Source: Omphiscola glabra
Taxonomy: Eukaryota; Mollusca; Gastropoda; Lymnaeidae
Reading direction: 5' to 3'
DNA: 64,000 bases
NCBI GenBank assembly: GCA_964017045.1
Contig: OZ024807.1
Coordinates: forward strand, 17,325,313 to 17,389,312
Shown here: piece after piece, positions 47,701 to 58,700 of the stretch
Position numbering within the stretch: the stretch's first letter is position 1
Layout of the letters: the number at the start of each line of letters is the position of its first letter
Position numbers and translations under genes: made by a program
The notes under the pieces: generated by a model
Seen by the model: only the letters and a program-made list of their open reading frames with translations
The model's database searches: none
What the model was told of the DNA's origin: nothing

Positions 47701-49184
47701 CTGGCAGGCAAATGTGTTTTGTGCTGGCAGGTCAATGTGTGTAGTGCTGGCAGGTGAATGTGTAGTGCTGGCAGGCGAATGTGTGTAGTAGTGCTGGCAG
47801 GTGAATATGTGTAGTGCTGGCAGGTAAATGTGTGTAGTGCTGGCAGGTAAATGTGTGTAGTTTTGGCAGGTGAATGTGTGTAGTGCTGGCAGGTGAATGT
47901 GTGTAGTGCTGGCAGGTGAATGTGTGTAATGCTGGCAGGTCAATGTGTGTAGTGTTCATAGGTAAATGTGTGAAGTGCTGGCAGGTAAATGTGTGTAGTG
48001 CTGGCAAGTGAATGTGTGTAGTGCTGGCAGGTAAATGTGTGTAGTGCTGGCAGGTGAATGTGTGTAGTGGTGGCAGGTAAATGTGTGTAGTGCTGGCAGG
48101 TAAATGTGTGTAGTGCTGGCAGGTAAATGTGTGTAGTACTGGCAGGTGAATGTGTGTAGTGCTGGCAGGTGAATGTGTGTAGTGCTGGCAGGTGAATGTG
48201 TGTAATGCTGGCATGTGAATGTGTGTAGTGTTCATAGGTAAATGTGTGAAGTGCTGGCAGGTAAATGTGTGTAGTGCTGGCAGGTGAATGTGTGTAGTGC
48301 TGGCAGGTAAATGTGTGTAGTGCTGGCAGGTGAATGTGTGTAGTGCTGGCATGTAAATGTGTTTAGTGCTGGCAGGTAAATGTGTGTAGTGCTGGCAGGT
48401 AAATGTGTGTAGTGCTGGCAGTTGAATGTGTGTAGTGCTGGCAGGTGAATGTGTAGTGCTGGCAGGCGAATGTGTGTTGTAGTGCTGGCAGGTGAATGTG
48501 TGTAGTGCTGGCAGGTGAATGTGTGTAGTGCTGGCAGGTCAATGTGTTTAGTGCTGACAGGTGAATGTATGTAGTGCTAGCAGGCAATTGTGTGTAGTGC
48601 TGGCAGGTAAATGTATGTAGTGTTGCCAGGGGAATGTGTGTAGTGCTGGCAGGTAAATGTGTGTAGTGCTGGCAGGTGAATGTGTGTAGTGCTGGCAGGT
48701 GAATGTGTGTGGTGCTGGCAGGAAAATGTATGTAGTGCTGGCAGTTCAATGTGTGTAGTGCTGGCAGGTAAATGTGTGTAGTGCTGGCAGGTAAATGTGT
48801 GTAGTGCTGGCAGGTAAATGTGTTTAGTGCTGGCAGGTGAATGTGTGTAGTGCTGGCAGGCAAATGTGTTGTAGTGCTGGCAGGTAAATGTGTTTAGTGC
48901 TGGCAGGTGAAGGTGTGTAGTGCTGGCAGGCAAATGTGTTTTGTGCTGGCAGGTCAATGTGTGTAGTGCTGGCAGGTGAATGTATGTAGTGCTGGCAGGC
49001 AATTTTGTTTAGTGCTGGCAGGTGAATGTGTGTAGTGCTGGCAGGTAAATGTATGTAGTGCTGGCAGGTAAATGTGTGTAGTGCTGGCAGGTAAATGTGT
49101 GTAGTGCTGGCAGGTGAATGTGTGTAGTGCTGGCAGGTAAATGTGTGTAGTGCTGGCAGGTGAATGTGTGTAGTGCTGGCAGGT
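44780..49184. repeat. 4.4 kb array of a 23 bp unit, ~190 copies, with higher-order structure
   Basis: Basic unit is GTGCTGGCAGGTGAATGTGT plus GTA, alternating G/A at one position. Marker variants recur at about 1.3-1.5 kb spacing. GTTCATAGGTAAATGTGTGA occurs at about 45,338, 46,621, 47,956 and 48,231. GCTAGCAGGCAATT occurs at about 45,611, 47,014 and 48,577. Large blocks were therefore duplicated. Minus-strand frames up to 303 codons cycle through three phases of the same unit (HYTHSPAS, TTHIHLPA, LHTFTCQ) and are artefacts. Confidence 0.97.
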
Positions 49185-49895
49185 GTAAAATGATACATAC
49201 GTAATACTTTAAAGTAAGGTATAATGTGATCAGATTCGTATTACTAATTTAAAGACTTTACGAAAAATGAAGAAATTTGCTTTTTAAAAAAAATTACATT
49301 TCAGATTTTGTTAACATGAAGTAAGTAAAAATGGTTAACTTGTCAAACTGTGTTCAAAATACTTATCATTAGTACGCTATCATCTTACTTCGCCATTGTT
49401 TGGTCCCCGTGATGTTAATACTTTCCTTAACCATTAATTTATAAATGTTTTATTTTTGAGGGAATGTCAATAAGCGTCCCATTGTGCTTTCAATTGACGT
49501 CATAGAGAAGTATAATCGACAAATACTCTCCAATCCCTTTCAACGTTATTCTTTGCTTTTCAAAGGTTTTAATTAGTGTAATGTTACGCCATTGGTAGTC
49601 CGATATGACTAAAGCAAAGGACGTTAACCTTTTTAACCTTTCATCAAACCGGAACTCATTATGAAAGTTACGCAAACACGCCATTAAATTTTTATTATAC
49701 ACATATATATAACAGCCTTTGCTAAATCATTATAGGATAGACAAAGTTTATATATATAATTTAATGAATGATGCTATGGATTAGATAATGTACTTTTAAT
49801 CTTTTAGGTACAAAAGTACTTACTTCCTGCTTCAATTTGAATTCATTGATAACAAAATCTTGCGACACATCTGAAAATCTTCCTCTATTTAATGA
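49185..49895. other. AT-rich intergenic DNA
   Basis: Nothing supportable. Confidence 0.4.
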
Positions 49896-50050
49896 TTGAA
49901 TGTATATCAGCTTCTATTGAATGATTGCATGTAAATTTGCCTCTATTTAATGATTGCATGTAAATCTGCTTCTATTGAATGATTGCATGTAAATCTGCGT
50001 CCATTTCATGATTGCTTGTAAATCTATCTCAATTTAATGATTGCATGTAA
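49896..50050. repeat. ~29 bp minisatellite, ~5 copies
   Basis: Units contain TTTAATGATTGCATGTAAAT and CTGCTTCTA. Confidence 0.88.
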
Positions 50051-51125
50051 ATGTAACGCCAACAGAAAAAAAAACTATAACGTTTCTTGTTCAAGAAAAA
50101 TAATTCGATTCCAATTATTTTTAAAACTATATAATCTTTGTTTTCCAACACCCCCCCCCCCCCCCCCCCGGTCCCCAACAGACACCTGCGAATTGTTTGA
50201 ATTAGATTCACAACCCCTACAAAAGTAAAAACAAAATTATTAATAATAATAAGAAATGTACATCTCTTTTTTTTATTTAACTGCAAAAGGAACTGTGGGG
50301 TAAGAAAAAAAACAACTATCATTTAAAGGAGAAAAAAAATAATATTAATTTCATAACTTAAAATCTAATTTCTCCTCTGTTCTTATAATCACTTTTCCTT
50401 GCAAACCCCTGACATTCCACCCCCACATTCCCAGGTTGGGAAACCCGGCAACAATCAAAGTATATTTAGAATTTTATTTAAAAATGTAACTTTATATTTT
50501 GTAAGATTAAAGACTTAATAGAATTAATGTTCTGCGATCAATTGAAAGAACTCATTGATGACCGACGGGCTACGTCCGCCCCTCTCATCCCACTGTCTGA
50601 TCTCGCCTGACCAGGAGAGTGTTTGACCGCACACCTCCGCTATTCATTTACCATCGGTCTTCCAATCAGCCTCTCTCTTGTATTCCTCCTTCATCCCGGC
50701 CCCCTCGCGCCGTCATCCCTCACGTTTTTCTACGAAAAGGTCTTCTTGTTTGCCTGCCTCGTGTAAAATTGGGCCCTTTCATGCGCCAGAAGCAGTTTTT
50801 GTGGCTCAGACCACACCACGAAATAGATTTGTGCTCTGGGCTAAGAATCGAGACTACCAATGATATGGATGTATTTTAGATTATCTTCAGCAAATCTCAC
50901 ACAAAGTGTAGAAGAAAATACTGGAGTTGAATTAGAGAGTTCAATTTAGTCCATGTGATGACGTGAAAGGTCAGCAGAGATTATCTTGAATTTTAAGTGA
51001 CTATAATTAGTCTAATGCTATTATAATATATTAGGAACTCTTGTTTTGACTACAACTTTATTTTTGAAACTCTTTGATATTAAAAAAATATATATATTTC
51101 TTTTCTCATGAAGTTACATTTAAAT
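50051..51125. other. Intergenic; GC-richer island at 50,550-50,830
   Basis: A C-run of about 19 lies at 50,151-50,169. The stretch 50,550-50,830 is GC-richer than its surroundings, with several open frames, but I recognise no protein or splice pattern. Confidence 0.35.
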
Positions 51126-51129
51126 GTAA

Positions 51130-51465
51130 CATAGACAGCGACGAGGCCATGACAGGCAGTTCCGGCTCATACCAGCGAGAAGCCAGTATAGGAACTGCTC
51201 ATTCCTACCAAAGACAATCAGGGACTGGAACAAGCTTCCAAAGGGAACAGTTGAGGCGACAACACTTGACTCATTTGCGTCTATTGCCTCAGGCCTTCCA
51301 ACCCCTAGTGCATGATACCCTCAAACAGTTACTCTTGTAACCAGTTCAATATCCCCATCAACACCAGGCACAGAGACATTGCAAATCCCATCTACATTCA
51401 TAGGAGCCATAATGATCAATAAATTGATCGTGGGCCCTTAATATATAGAAGAAGAAGAAGAAATG
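51130..51465 (+). pseudogene. LINE 3' end (third type, Jockey-like tail)
   Basis: One frame reads RRGHDRQFRLIPARSQYRNC, SFLPKTIRDWNKLPKGTVEA and LDSFASIASGLPTPSA, then TGA at 51,313-51,315. The SFLPxTIxDWNxLP motif marks the C-terminus of Jockey/CR1-like reverse transcriptase ORFs. About 115 bp of 3' UTR follows, ending in (GAA)n. 5'-truncated, as usual for LINEs, with this last segment of the frame intact. Confidence 0.88.
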
Positions 51466-52005
51466 TTCTTTCATTAAATAAAAGGCATTCTTTTTATAAT
51501 AATATTATTTATATAATCTGATATTTTTCATACAATTAATTTATTCTAATACTATTTTCTAATAGTTGACATTGTTGACTTCGATGTATTTCCCGTAGGG
51601 CTAGTTGAATAGGTCACCAGAAAGTTTGCCTTAATGTCACAATCTTGGTTACGGCCACGTAAGGGATACAGAGAGGCTAAGTTACCAGGGGGCGTGATGC
51701 TGTGCCATGTAGTGGACAACAGCTTCTACTATGTTATCCCGCATTGCTACGTGCACTGACTATATTGTACAGGGGATTTGTCGCTTTTCTTTTGCAACTT
51801 TATTTGCTCAATTGTACTGGTTATAGCACAGAGAAAAAAAACGGGTTGAAGTGATTCAGGATTAGTGTGAATGACTATGTGAGTCAGTCTATGTTACAGA
51901 AATACGGAAATGAAAACAGGCACATATGTAGGCAACATGAAGTAGGGGCATCAAAGAATAGTCATGACTTTACTAATTTCTACATGAAATCTTTAAACCG
52001 ATATG
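51466..52005. other. Intergenic DNA without identified features
   Basis: AT-rich, no gene seen. Confidence 0.4.
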
Positions 52006-52007
52006 CT

Positions 52008-52498
52008 GTTAAGGCTTGTAATTCAATCCAGCATGTCATTTAGACTTGTAATTCAATCCGGCATGTCATTTAGACTTGTAATTCAATCCAGCATGTCATT
52101 TAGACTTGTAATTTAATCCGGCATGTCATTTAGACTTGTAATTTAATCCAGCATGTCATTTAGACTTGTAATTTAATCCAGCATGTCATTTAGACTTGTA
52201 ATTTAATCCAGCATGTCATTTAGACTTGTAATTTAATCCAGCATGTCATTTAGACTTGTAATTTAATCCAGCATGTCATTTAGACTTGTAATTTAATCCA
52301 GCATGTCATTTAGACTTGTAATTTAATCCAGCATGTCATTTAGACTTGTAATTTAATCCAGCATGTCATTTAGACTTGTAATTTAATCCAGCATGTCATT
52401 TAGACTTGTAATTTAATCCAGCATGTCATTTAGACTTGTAATTTAATCCAGCATGTCATTTAGACTTGTAATTTAATCCAACATGTCATTTAGGCTCA
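52008..52498. repeat. 30 bp minisatellite, ~16 copies
   Basis: Units contain TTTAATCCAGCATGTCATTT and AGACTTGTAA. Ten or more adjacent copies are identical, pointing to recent expansion. The right flank (52,499-52,640) holds diverged copies. Confidence 0.95.
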
Positions 52499-52654
52499 CA
52501 TATTCAATTATACAAGTCATTTATGCTTACAATTCAATTATATGTGTCATTTAGGTTTGTACTGAAACGCTATGTGTTATTTAGACATGTATATCAATCA
52601 CATGTGCCAGTTAGACTTATATCCTAATCGTGATTTACATTTGTACTTCAATGT

Positions 52655-52790
52655 CTGGCATCACCCGGCACTGTCTGGCATCACCCGGCCCTGTCTGGCA
52701 TCACCCGGCACTGTCTGGCATCACCCGGCACTGTCTGGCATCACCCGGCACTGTCTGGCATCACCCGGCACTGTCTGACCTAAACCCGCT
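52655..52790. repeat. 20 bp minisatellite, ~7 copies
   Basis: Unit CTGTCTGGCATCACCCGGCA, nearly perfect. Confidence 0.95.
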
Positions 52791-53034
52791 TTGTCTGGCC
52801 ATAAGAAATGCATGTTTCTATTACAGAGTATAAACGAAACAATTGTCCAAGTGGTCATGGATCAGACTGCTGGACACAACACGGAAAACACGACAAAATT
52901 CAATTAGTTTCGTAATGTCTATTAACCTCTATAAGAAATGCATGAGAAGGGCTGGAGAGATGACGCAACAGACGCGACATGGCAACTAGCGAGCGACCTT
53001 TTGGCATTGGTGCACTTTAGATAATGAGTTGAAT

Positions 53035-53260
53035 AAATGGAACAGCCAACCAATGATAATAATACACGTATAAGGAGTAGCCTGACAATGAAAATACATG
53101 AATACACTGAATGGATTAACCACCCAATGAAAATACTTGTATATATTGAATGGAACAACCATTCAATGAAAATACATGTACCTATTGAATGGAACAGCCA
53201 GCCAATAAAAATGCACGTGGATATTAAATGGAGCAGCCAGCCAATGAAAACAAACCTGGG
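53035..53260. repeat. ~39 bp minisatellite, ~6 copies
   Basis: Diverged units containing TGGAACAGCCAGCCAATGAA and AATACATGTA. Frames stay open on both strands because of the period. Confidence 0.88.
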
Positions 53261-53318
53261 CACACATAAAAAGAAAATAGCGCCTCTTTTAAAAATATAT
53301 AACGACATCTATGACAGC

Positions 53319-53389
53319 CAGCGGCGTAGCTAGAGTGTTTGGCGCCCGGGTACATCTGTACCCCCTGCCCCCCCTACGCTACGCCTCTG
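53319..53389. mobile_element. 71 bp micro-MITE, CAGCGGCGTAG family
   Basis: Starts CAGCGGCGTAGCTAG and ends TACGCTACGCCTCTG. It is flanked by a perfect 8 bp duplication ATGACAGC (53,311-53,318 and 53,390-53,397). A very small member of the same family as 20,724-20,892. Confidence 0.85.
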
Positions 53390-53397
53390 ATGACAGC

Positions 53398-54405
53398 GGT
53401 GATAACATATTATGTTCTAGTAAAACAAATCATGGCTTTGGTGAGTCAGTGTCTTACTCTTTTTAATACAATGATACATTTTTAATTGAAGTCATACTTT
53501 AAGGAATAAAGGTGAAAAAATGGATTATTTATTCCCCCATTGCATCAAAGTCTCTTCATGATAACCACGACATGATTATAATTTAAGACCAGAAAGAAGA
53601 AACAAAACAATTCTAGTACAACTTCGTTTTTCAACGCATCTGACAACAATTTTACGAGTGCATTAGAACACCAGCTAAAAACAAGACGGTCTACAGATCT
53701 CAAGCAAGAGTGTATGTTCATTCTCAGAGTCAAACAAATTAAAAGGGAGAGCGGTGCCAAACTCTCGTAGAAAAAAGCGTTTTCTATTCAGAGCTACACG
53801 CTGTGTCTTGGGTGTCGTCGGAAAAGAATATCAAGATTATGTTCACATTTAGCTGGCTCGTTCTCAGCATAGATTTATCAATGTTATACTAATACACACA
53901 ACGCCTTGTTTTTAGACCAAATATATATGTTATTATGTTATTGAGGGGCCTAGTAACATATACGAGGAGTGTGTAATTTGCAAGATTTTTTAAAAAATCT
54001 GTTTAAGTTGTGTCCGTAATTTCGTTTGTATTAATACGCATTTTCAATTTTGATTATGTTTAAATATTTAATTACATTTTTTTAAATATTTATATAGCTA
54101 ATATTAATACCATCTTTCCAAAAAAGGGCTTGGCATAATCCAATGCAGACGTTTCATCCTCGTCCTTTCCAATAGAATTAGGGGAAGCCCTGGTACAGCC
54201 CCTTTAGTTGTTCCCGGGGTAGGAAGGTCCAATGTCAAATGTTAATTATTAATATAATGAGCCCTGTCACCAAAAAGATTTCAAAGACTTCCAATTAATT
54301 GAACAGGAAACGTATCCTCAAAGAGAAAGTGCGAGTGTAAAGAGTGGTCTCTCCTCTTCGGCTAACATCCCTATAATTACCTTTTCTCTCTCTCTCTCTA
54401 CATAT
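53398..54405. other. Intergenic DNA without identified features
   Basis: A plus-strand open stretch around 53,580-53,770 has balanced codons but no recognisable domain or splice sites. Confidence 0.35.
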
Positions 54406-54409
54406 ATTG

Positions 54410-54612
54410 TAGATATAGTTGATCCTTTTGATACACCTTAATTGGTGTCCATATACAGTTGATCCCTGTGCTACACCTTAATTGGTGTCCATATACAGTT
54501 GATCCTTTTAATACACCTTAATTGGTGTCCATATACAGTTGATCCCTGTGCTACACCTTAATTGGTGTCCATATACAGTTGATCCCCGTGACACACCTTA
54601 ATTGGTGTCCAT
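54410..54612. repeat. 40 bp minisatellite with hairpin motif, 5 copies
   Basis: Each unit contains ACACCTTAATTGGTGT (5 bp inverted arms around TTAATT) and TATACAGTTGATCC. Confidence 0.93.
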
Positions 54613-54689
54613 AAAATCTGACAGTAATGTTTCAAGTACATGACTGACAGTGAACTGTAACATTTAACACCAAGTGTCAACACAGAAAT

Positions 54690-55190
54690 GCTGTTGTGCA
54701 AAGACAAAAGAGGGTTCTATTTCATTACAAAACATTCAGGTTCAGACCGTGCAAAGACAAAAGAGGGTTCTATTTCATTACAAAACATTCCGGTTCAGAC
54801 CGTGCAAAGACAAAAGAGGGTTCTATTTCATTACAAAACATTCCGGTTCAGACCGTGCAAAGACAAAAGAGGGTTCTATTTCATTAAAAAACATTCCGGT
54901 TCAGACCGTGCAAAGACAAAAGAGGGTTCTATTTCATTACAAAACATTCCGGTTCAGACCGTGCAAAGACAAAAGAGGGTTCTATTTCATTACAAAACAT
55001 TCCGGTTCAGACCGTGCAAAGACAAAAGAGGGTTCTATTTCATTAAAAAACATTCCGGTTCAGACCGTGCAAAGACAAAAGAGGGTTCTATTTCATTACA
55101 AAACATTCCGGTTCAGACCGTGCAAAGACAAAAGAGGGTTCTATTTCATTACAAAACATTCCGGTTCAGACCGTGCAAAGACAAAAGAAC
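54690..55190. repeat. 53 bp minisatellite, 9 copies, three-unit period
   Basis: Units contain GTGCAAAGACAAAAGAGGGT and ACATTCCGGTTCAGACC. A C-to-A variant (TTAAAAAAC) recurs in copies 4 and 7, so the last expansion copied blocks of three units. Confidence 0.95.
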
Positions 55191-55730
55191 TAAAATAATT
55201 ATGATAGCGTTTTTTTTTTTTAAATATAAAAAATTTCCCCTGCTAAATATTTAAAAAAAAAAAAAAAAAAATCCATTTTAGTCTAGAATGCCTTGATACC
55301 ACCGTCTCCATGTAACATATCTACAGAAAGTGCAAGGTGCAGGAAAAAAAACTGCACAAATGTCTGTGTTCAAATTTAGACTTACACACATAACAGGCGG
55401 AGAGAAAATTCGATTTTATTGTAGAAGAAAGAAGATAATTTGAAGAAGACCTACAACCACAAGACTGACTAGATCGACCCGTTTGATGAGATGGGCGAAG
55501 AACGCTGATGCTGCATCGCACGCTGGACAACTGTAGAAATTAATCTACAAGCTAAACTCATGTAAGATTATTCTGTGAGGTCATCTGAACTGTGTTGGTA
55601 CGATTATCTAAAAAAACAACAACTAGGTTTGTAACTAGGGTCATCATGTATGTGGAACTAACAAAATTATGTCATCCAGTGAACTAAAAGTCTAGATTGG
55701 CTACTAACTTCTTTCAGAAAATCAAAAATC
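55191..55730. other. Intergenic DNA
   Basis: An A-run of about 19 bases at 55,252-55,270. No gene. Confidence 0.4.
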
Positions 55731-55734
55731 TTGG

Positions 55735-56060
55735 TTTTTGGTAGCGTCTTTGAGAGAAGCAAAAATATGGGTTTGTTGGTAGCGTCTTTGAGAGAAGCAA
55801 AAATATGGGTTTGTTGGTAGCGTCTTTGAGAGAAGCAAAAATATGGGTTTGTTGGTAGAGTCTTTGAGAGAAGCAAAAATATGGGTTTGTTGGTAGCGTC
55901 TTTGAGAGAAGCAAAAATATGGGTTTGTTGGTAGCGTCTTTGAGAGAAGCAAAAATATGGGTTTGTTGGTAGCGTCTTTGAGAGAAGCAAAAATATGGGT
56001 TTGTTGGTAGCGTCTTTGAGAGAAGCAAAATATGGGTTTGTTGGTAGCGTCTTTTAGAGA
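55735..56060. repeat. 38 bp minisatellite, ~9 copies
   Basis: Units contain GGTAGCGTCTTTGAGAGAAG and CAAAAATATGGGTTTGTT, nearly identical. Related diverged ACTACCGTC/ACTAACGTC motifs continue to about 56,215. Confidence 0.95.
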
Positions 56061-56329
56061 AACTAACAACTAGATGTGCTACTACCGTCTTTCGGTGAAA
56101 CTAAAATCGTGTTTGATGCTAACGTCAATCAGAGATGCTTACAACTAAGGTCATGCTACTACCGTTATGTTACTAACGTCATGCTACTAACGTCATATTA
56201 CTAACGTCATGTAGCAATGCTAAAAGTAGGCAATAATTTAGTTTGAAATCCTTATAGGAAGATCAGGACTGGAATAGTATTTTAAACTTTAAGAACCTGA
56301 TTGTTCTTTGATGTCAACATTGTTCATTT

Positions 56330-57262
56330 ACAAGACAGAAAGATGCTCATCAACAAGACAGAAAGATGTTCATTTATAAGACAGAACGATGTTCATCAAC
56401 AAGACAGAAAGATGTTCATTTATAAGACAGAACGATGTTCATCAACAAGACAGAAAGATGTTCATTTATAAGACAGAACGATGTCCATCAACAAGACAGA
56501 AAGATGTTCATTTATAAGACAGAACGATGTCCATCAACAAGACAGAAAGATGTTCATTTATAAGACAGAACGATGTTCATCAACAAGACAGAAAGATGTT
56601 CATTTATAAGACAGAACGATGTCCATCAACAAGACAGAGAGATGTTCATTTATAAGACAGAACGATGTTCATCAACAAGACAGAAAGATGTTCATTTATA
56701 AGACAGAACGATGTTCATCAACAAGACAGAAAGATGTTCATTTATAAGACAGAACGATGTTCATCAACAAGACAGAAAGATGTTCATTTATAAGACAGAA
56801 CGATGTTCATCAACAAGACAGAAAGATGTTCGGTAAAAAGACAGAACGATGTCCATCAACAAGACAGAAAGATGTTCAGTAAAAAGACAGAACGATGTCC
56901 ATCAACAAGACAGAAAGATGTTCAGTAAAAAGACAGAACGATGTCCATCAACAAGACAGAAAGATGTTCAGTAAAAAGACAGAACGATGTTCATCAACAA
57001 GACAGAAAGATGTTCAGTAAAAAGACAGAACGATGTCCATCAACAAGACAGAAAGATGTTCAGTAAAAAGACAGAACGATGTCCATCAACAAGACAGAAA
57101 GATGTTCATTTATAAGACAGAACGATGTTCATCAACAAGACAGAAAGATGTTCATTTATAAGACAGAACGATGTTCATCAACAAGACAGAAAGATGTTCA
57201 TTTATAAGACAGAAAGATGTTCATTTATAAGACAGAACGATGTTCACCAACAAGACAGAAAG
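56330..57262. repeat. 46 bp minisatellite, ~20 copies, two block variants
   Basis: Units contain CAACAAGACAGAAAGATGTT and AAGACAGAACGATGTTCATC. A central block (about 56,830-57,090) has CAGTAAAAAGACAG where the flanking blocks have CATTTATAAGACAG. Confidence 0.95.
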
Positions 57263-57353
57263 AAAAGGGGCCCAAAATCCTCTATTACACTATTAAAGCC
57301 TAGTTTCTTTTCAGTCATCAATTTAGCTAAAGGAGTCACGTGACATGCCATTA

Positions 57354-57449
57354 TAGGGTCGTGCAGAACGAGGCCAAGGGGGTACAGACCCCCCGGGCAC
57401 TAAATCTAGGAAGGGGGCGCTAAAGTTAAGGCTTTTCGGCGCGGCCCTG
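57354..57449. mobile_element. Probable short hAT-like MITE
   Basis: Ends TAGGGTCGTGCAGAA and TTCGGCGCGGCCCTG are inverted repeats matching at 11 of 15 positions. Flanks TGCCATTA and TGTCCATT are similar with a one-base offset. The interior has GGGGGCGCTA, shared with the 20,724 element. Confidence 0.5.
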
Positions 57450-57549
57450 TGTCCATTGCCCTTATGTGTTAAGAGAACATGGGTATTAAAATATAGCTTA
57501 TCAAAGGGAGGTGTTGAAATGCAGATGATTTTTCAGTGGTCAAAAAAAC

Positions 57550-57725
57550 ACTGATTCAAAAAGTACTCATTTAAGAAGTTCCAATTAAAAAAGCACTGAT
57601 TCAAGAAGCACTAATTCATGAAGAAATAATTCAAAAAGCACTTATTCAATAAGCACCAATTCAAAAAGCACTCATTCAAGAAGCACTCATTCAAGAAGCA
57701 CTAAATGTAAGAAGCACTTATTCAT
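57550..57725. repeat. ~15 bp minisatellite
   Basis: About 11 copies of AAGCACTAATTCAAG-like units with variation. Confidence 0.88.
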
Positions 57726-58603
57726 TTCGCAAGTTGCTTTCGAAGTACTTCAATATATTTGTTTTTCTCCATTGATACCAATGACTTGCTCGCTATTTTT
57801 TTAATTGTTTTTTTTTTATTTCATTTGTTTTCTAATTGTAATAAAGACATCTACAGTTTCTTCTCCCCCCTTCCCTTACACCCCTTTCCCCCAACCCCAG
57901 CACTCCAACTTGTAACATTTGTCATTTTCACTAGCCAACAATTCTCCGAGCGCTCTGCCAATTCTGGAGCCCTCAACCCTCTAGCATTTGTCATTGCCGC
58001 TCACCCCACAAGCACCCCCTCGTCGTAAATTCCCTTCTCGGGGAAGAAAAGAAAAAATAAACCCGTGGAGATTCCAGAGCAGAAAACTTATCAGCCTACC
58101 TGTCTTTTGTGGATTCCTTTAATCCAAGTCTCAAAGAACAAGGTCAGCTTCCAGGCGCTGTTCACCGGGGTGGGGATTCCACAAGGGGGATGGAACTCTG
58201 GGGAAGAGAAGGGCAAATATAACTCAGCGTAACCATTGTCTGTGTGATGAGAAGTGTTTCCTGTCTGTCTGATCTTTTTGCTAAGTACATGTTGGAGCTT
58301 ATGTGTGTATACGCGCCTTCACCTTTCAACGCTGCCTTCCCACCAATGTCTTTGGGTATCCCTGATGGATGAGGAATATCCACTGCTGGAGCTGTTCTAA
58401 ATAAAGCTCGTGATATTTCTCAGCAGCCCCCCCCCCCCCAAAAAAAAAAAACACCTCAAGGAAAAAAGGGGCGAATTGTTATTTTAATTAATTTATAACA
58501 AAAACATTCATGTGTGTTCTGTAGAAGGCAAAGTGACATCTGTCATATTGAACAATTTTTTGGCGACATTTCCTATTGAACGAACCCATATAGATATATA
58601 TTT

Positions 58604-58605
<2 letters not shown>
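57726..58605. other. Intergenic DNA without identified features
   Basis: C- and A-runs near 58,428-58,451. No gene supported. Confidence 0.4.
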
Positions 58606-58607
<2 letters not shown>

Positions 58608-58670
<63 letters not shown>

Positions 58671-58700
58671 AAGGGAGAGAGAGAAAGAGAGAGAGAGAGT
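58608..58700. repeat. (GA)n microsatellite
   Basis: About 90 bp of GAGA with occasional AAAG. Confidence 0.95.

Noticed and set aside
44771..49198. Many minus-strand open frames of 100-300 codons (His/Thr/Pro-rich)
   Set aside because: They are three phases of one 23 bp repeat. The period is not a multiple of 3, all frames carry the same peptide cycle, and no start, splice or domain signal exists.
50550..50880. GC-rich segment with 60-90 codon frames
   Set aside because: Could be an exon or CpG-like island, but nothing recognisable; the start is not ATG.
51090..51490. Target site duplication around the Jockey-like LINE end
   Set aside because: Flanks are only vaguely similar (TTCTTTTCTCATGAA versus TTCTTTCATTAAA).
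53580..53770. Coding-like stretch on the plus strand
   Set aside because: No recognisable domain and no convincing splice sites.
28545..57262. CRISPR-like direct repeats
   Set aside because: Repeats are contiguous with no unique spacers, and the DNA is eukaryotic.
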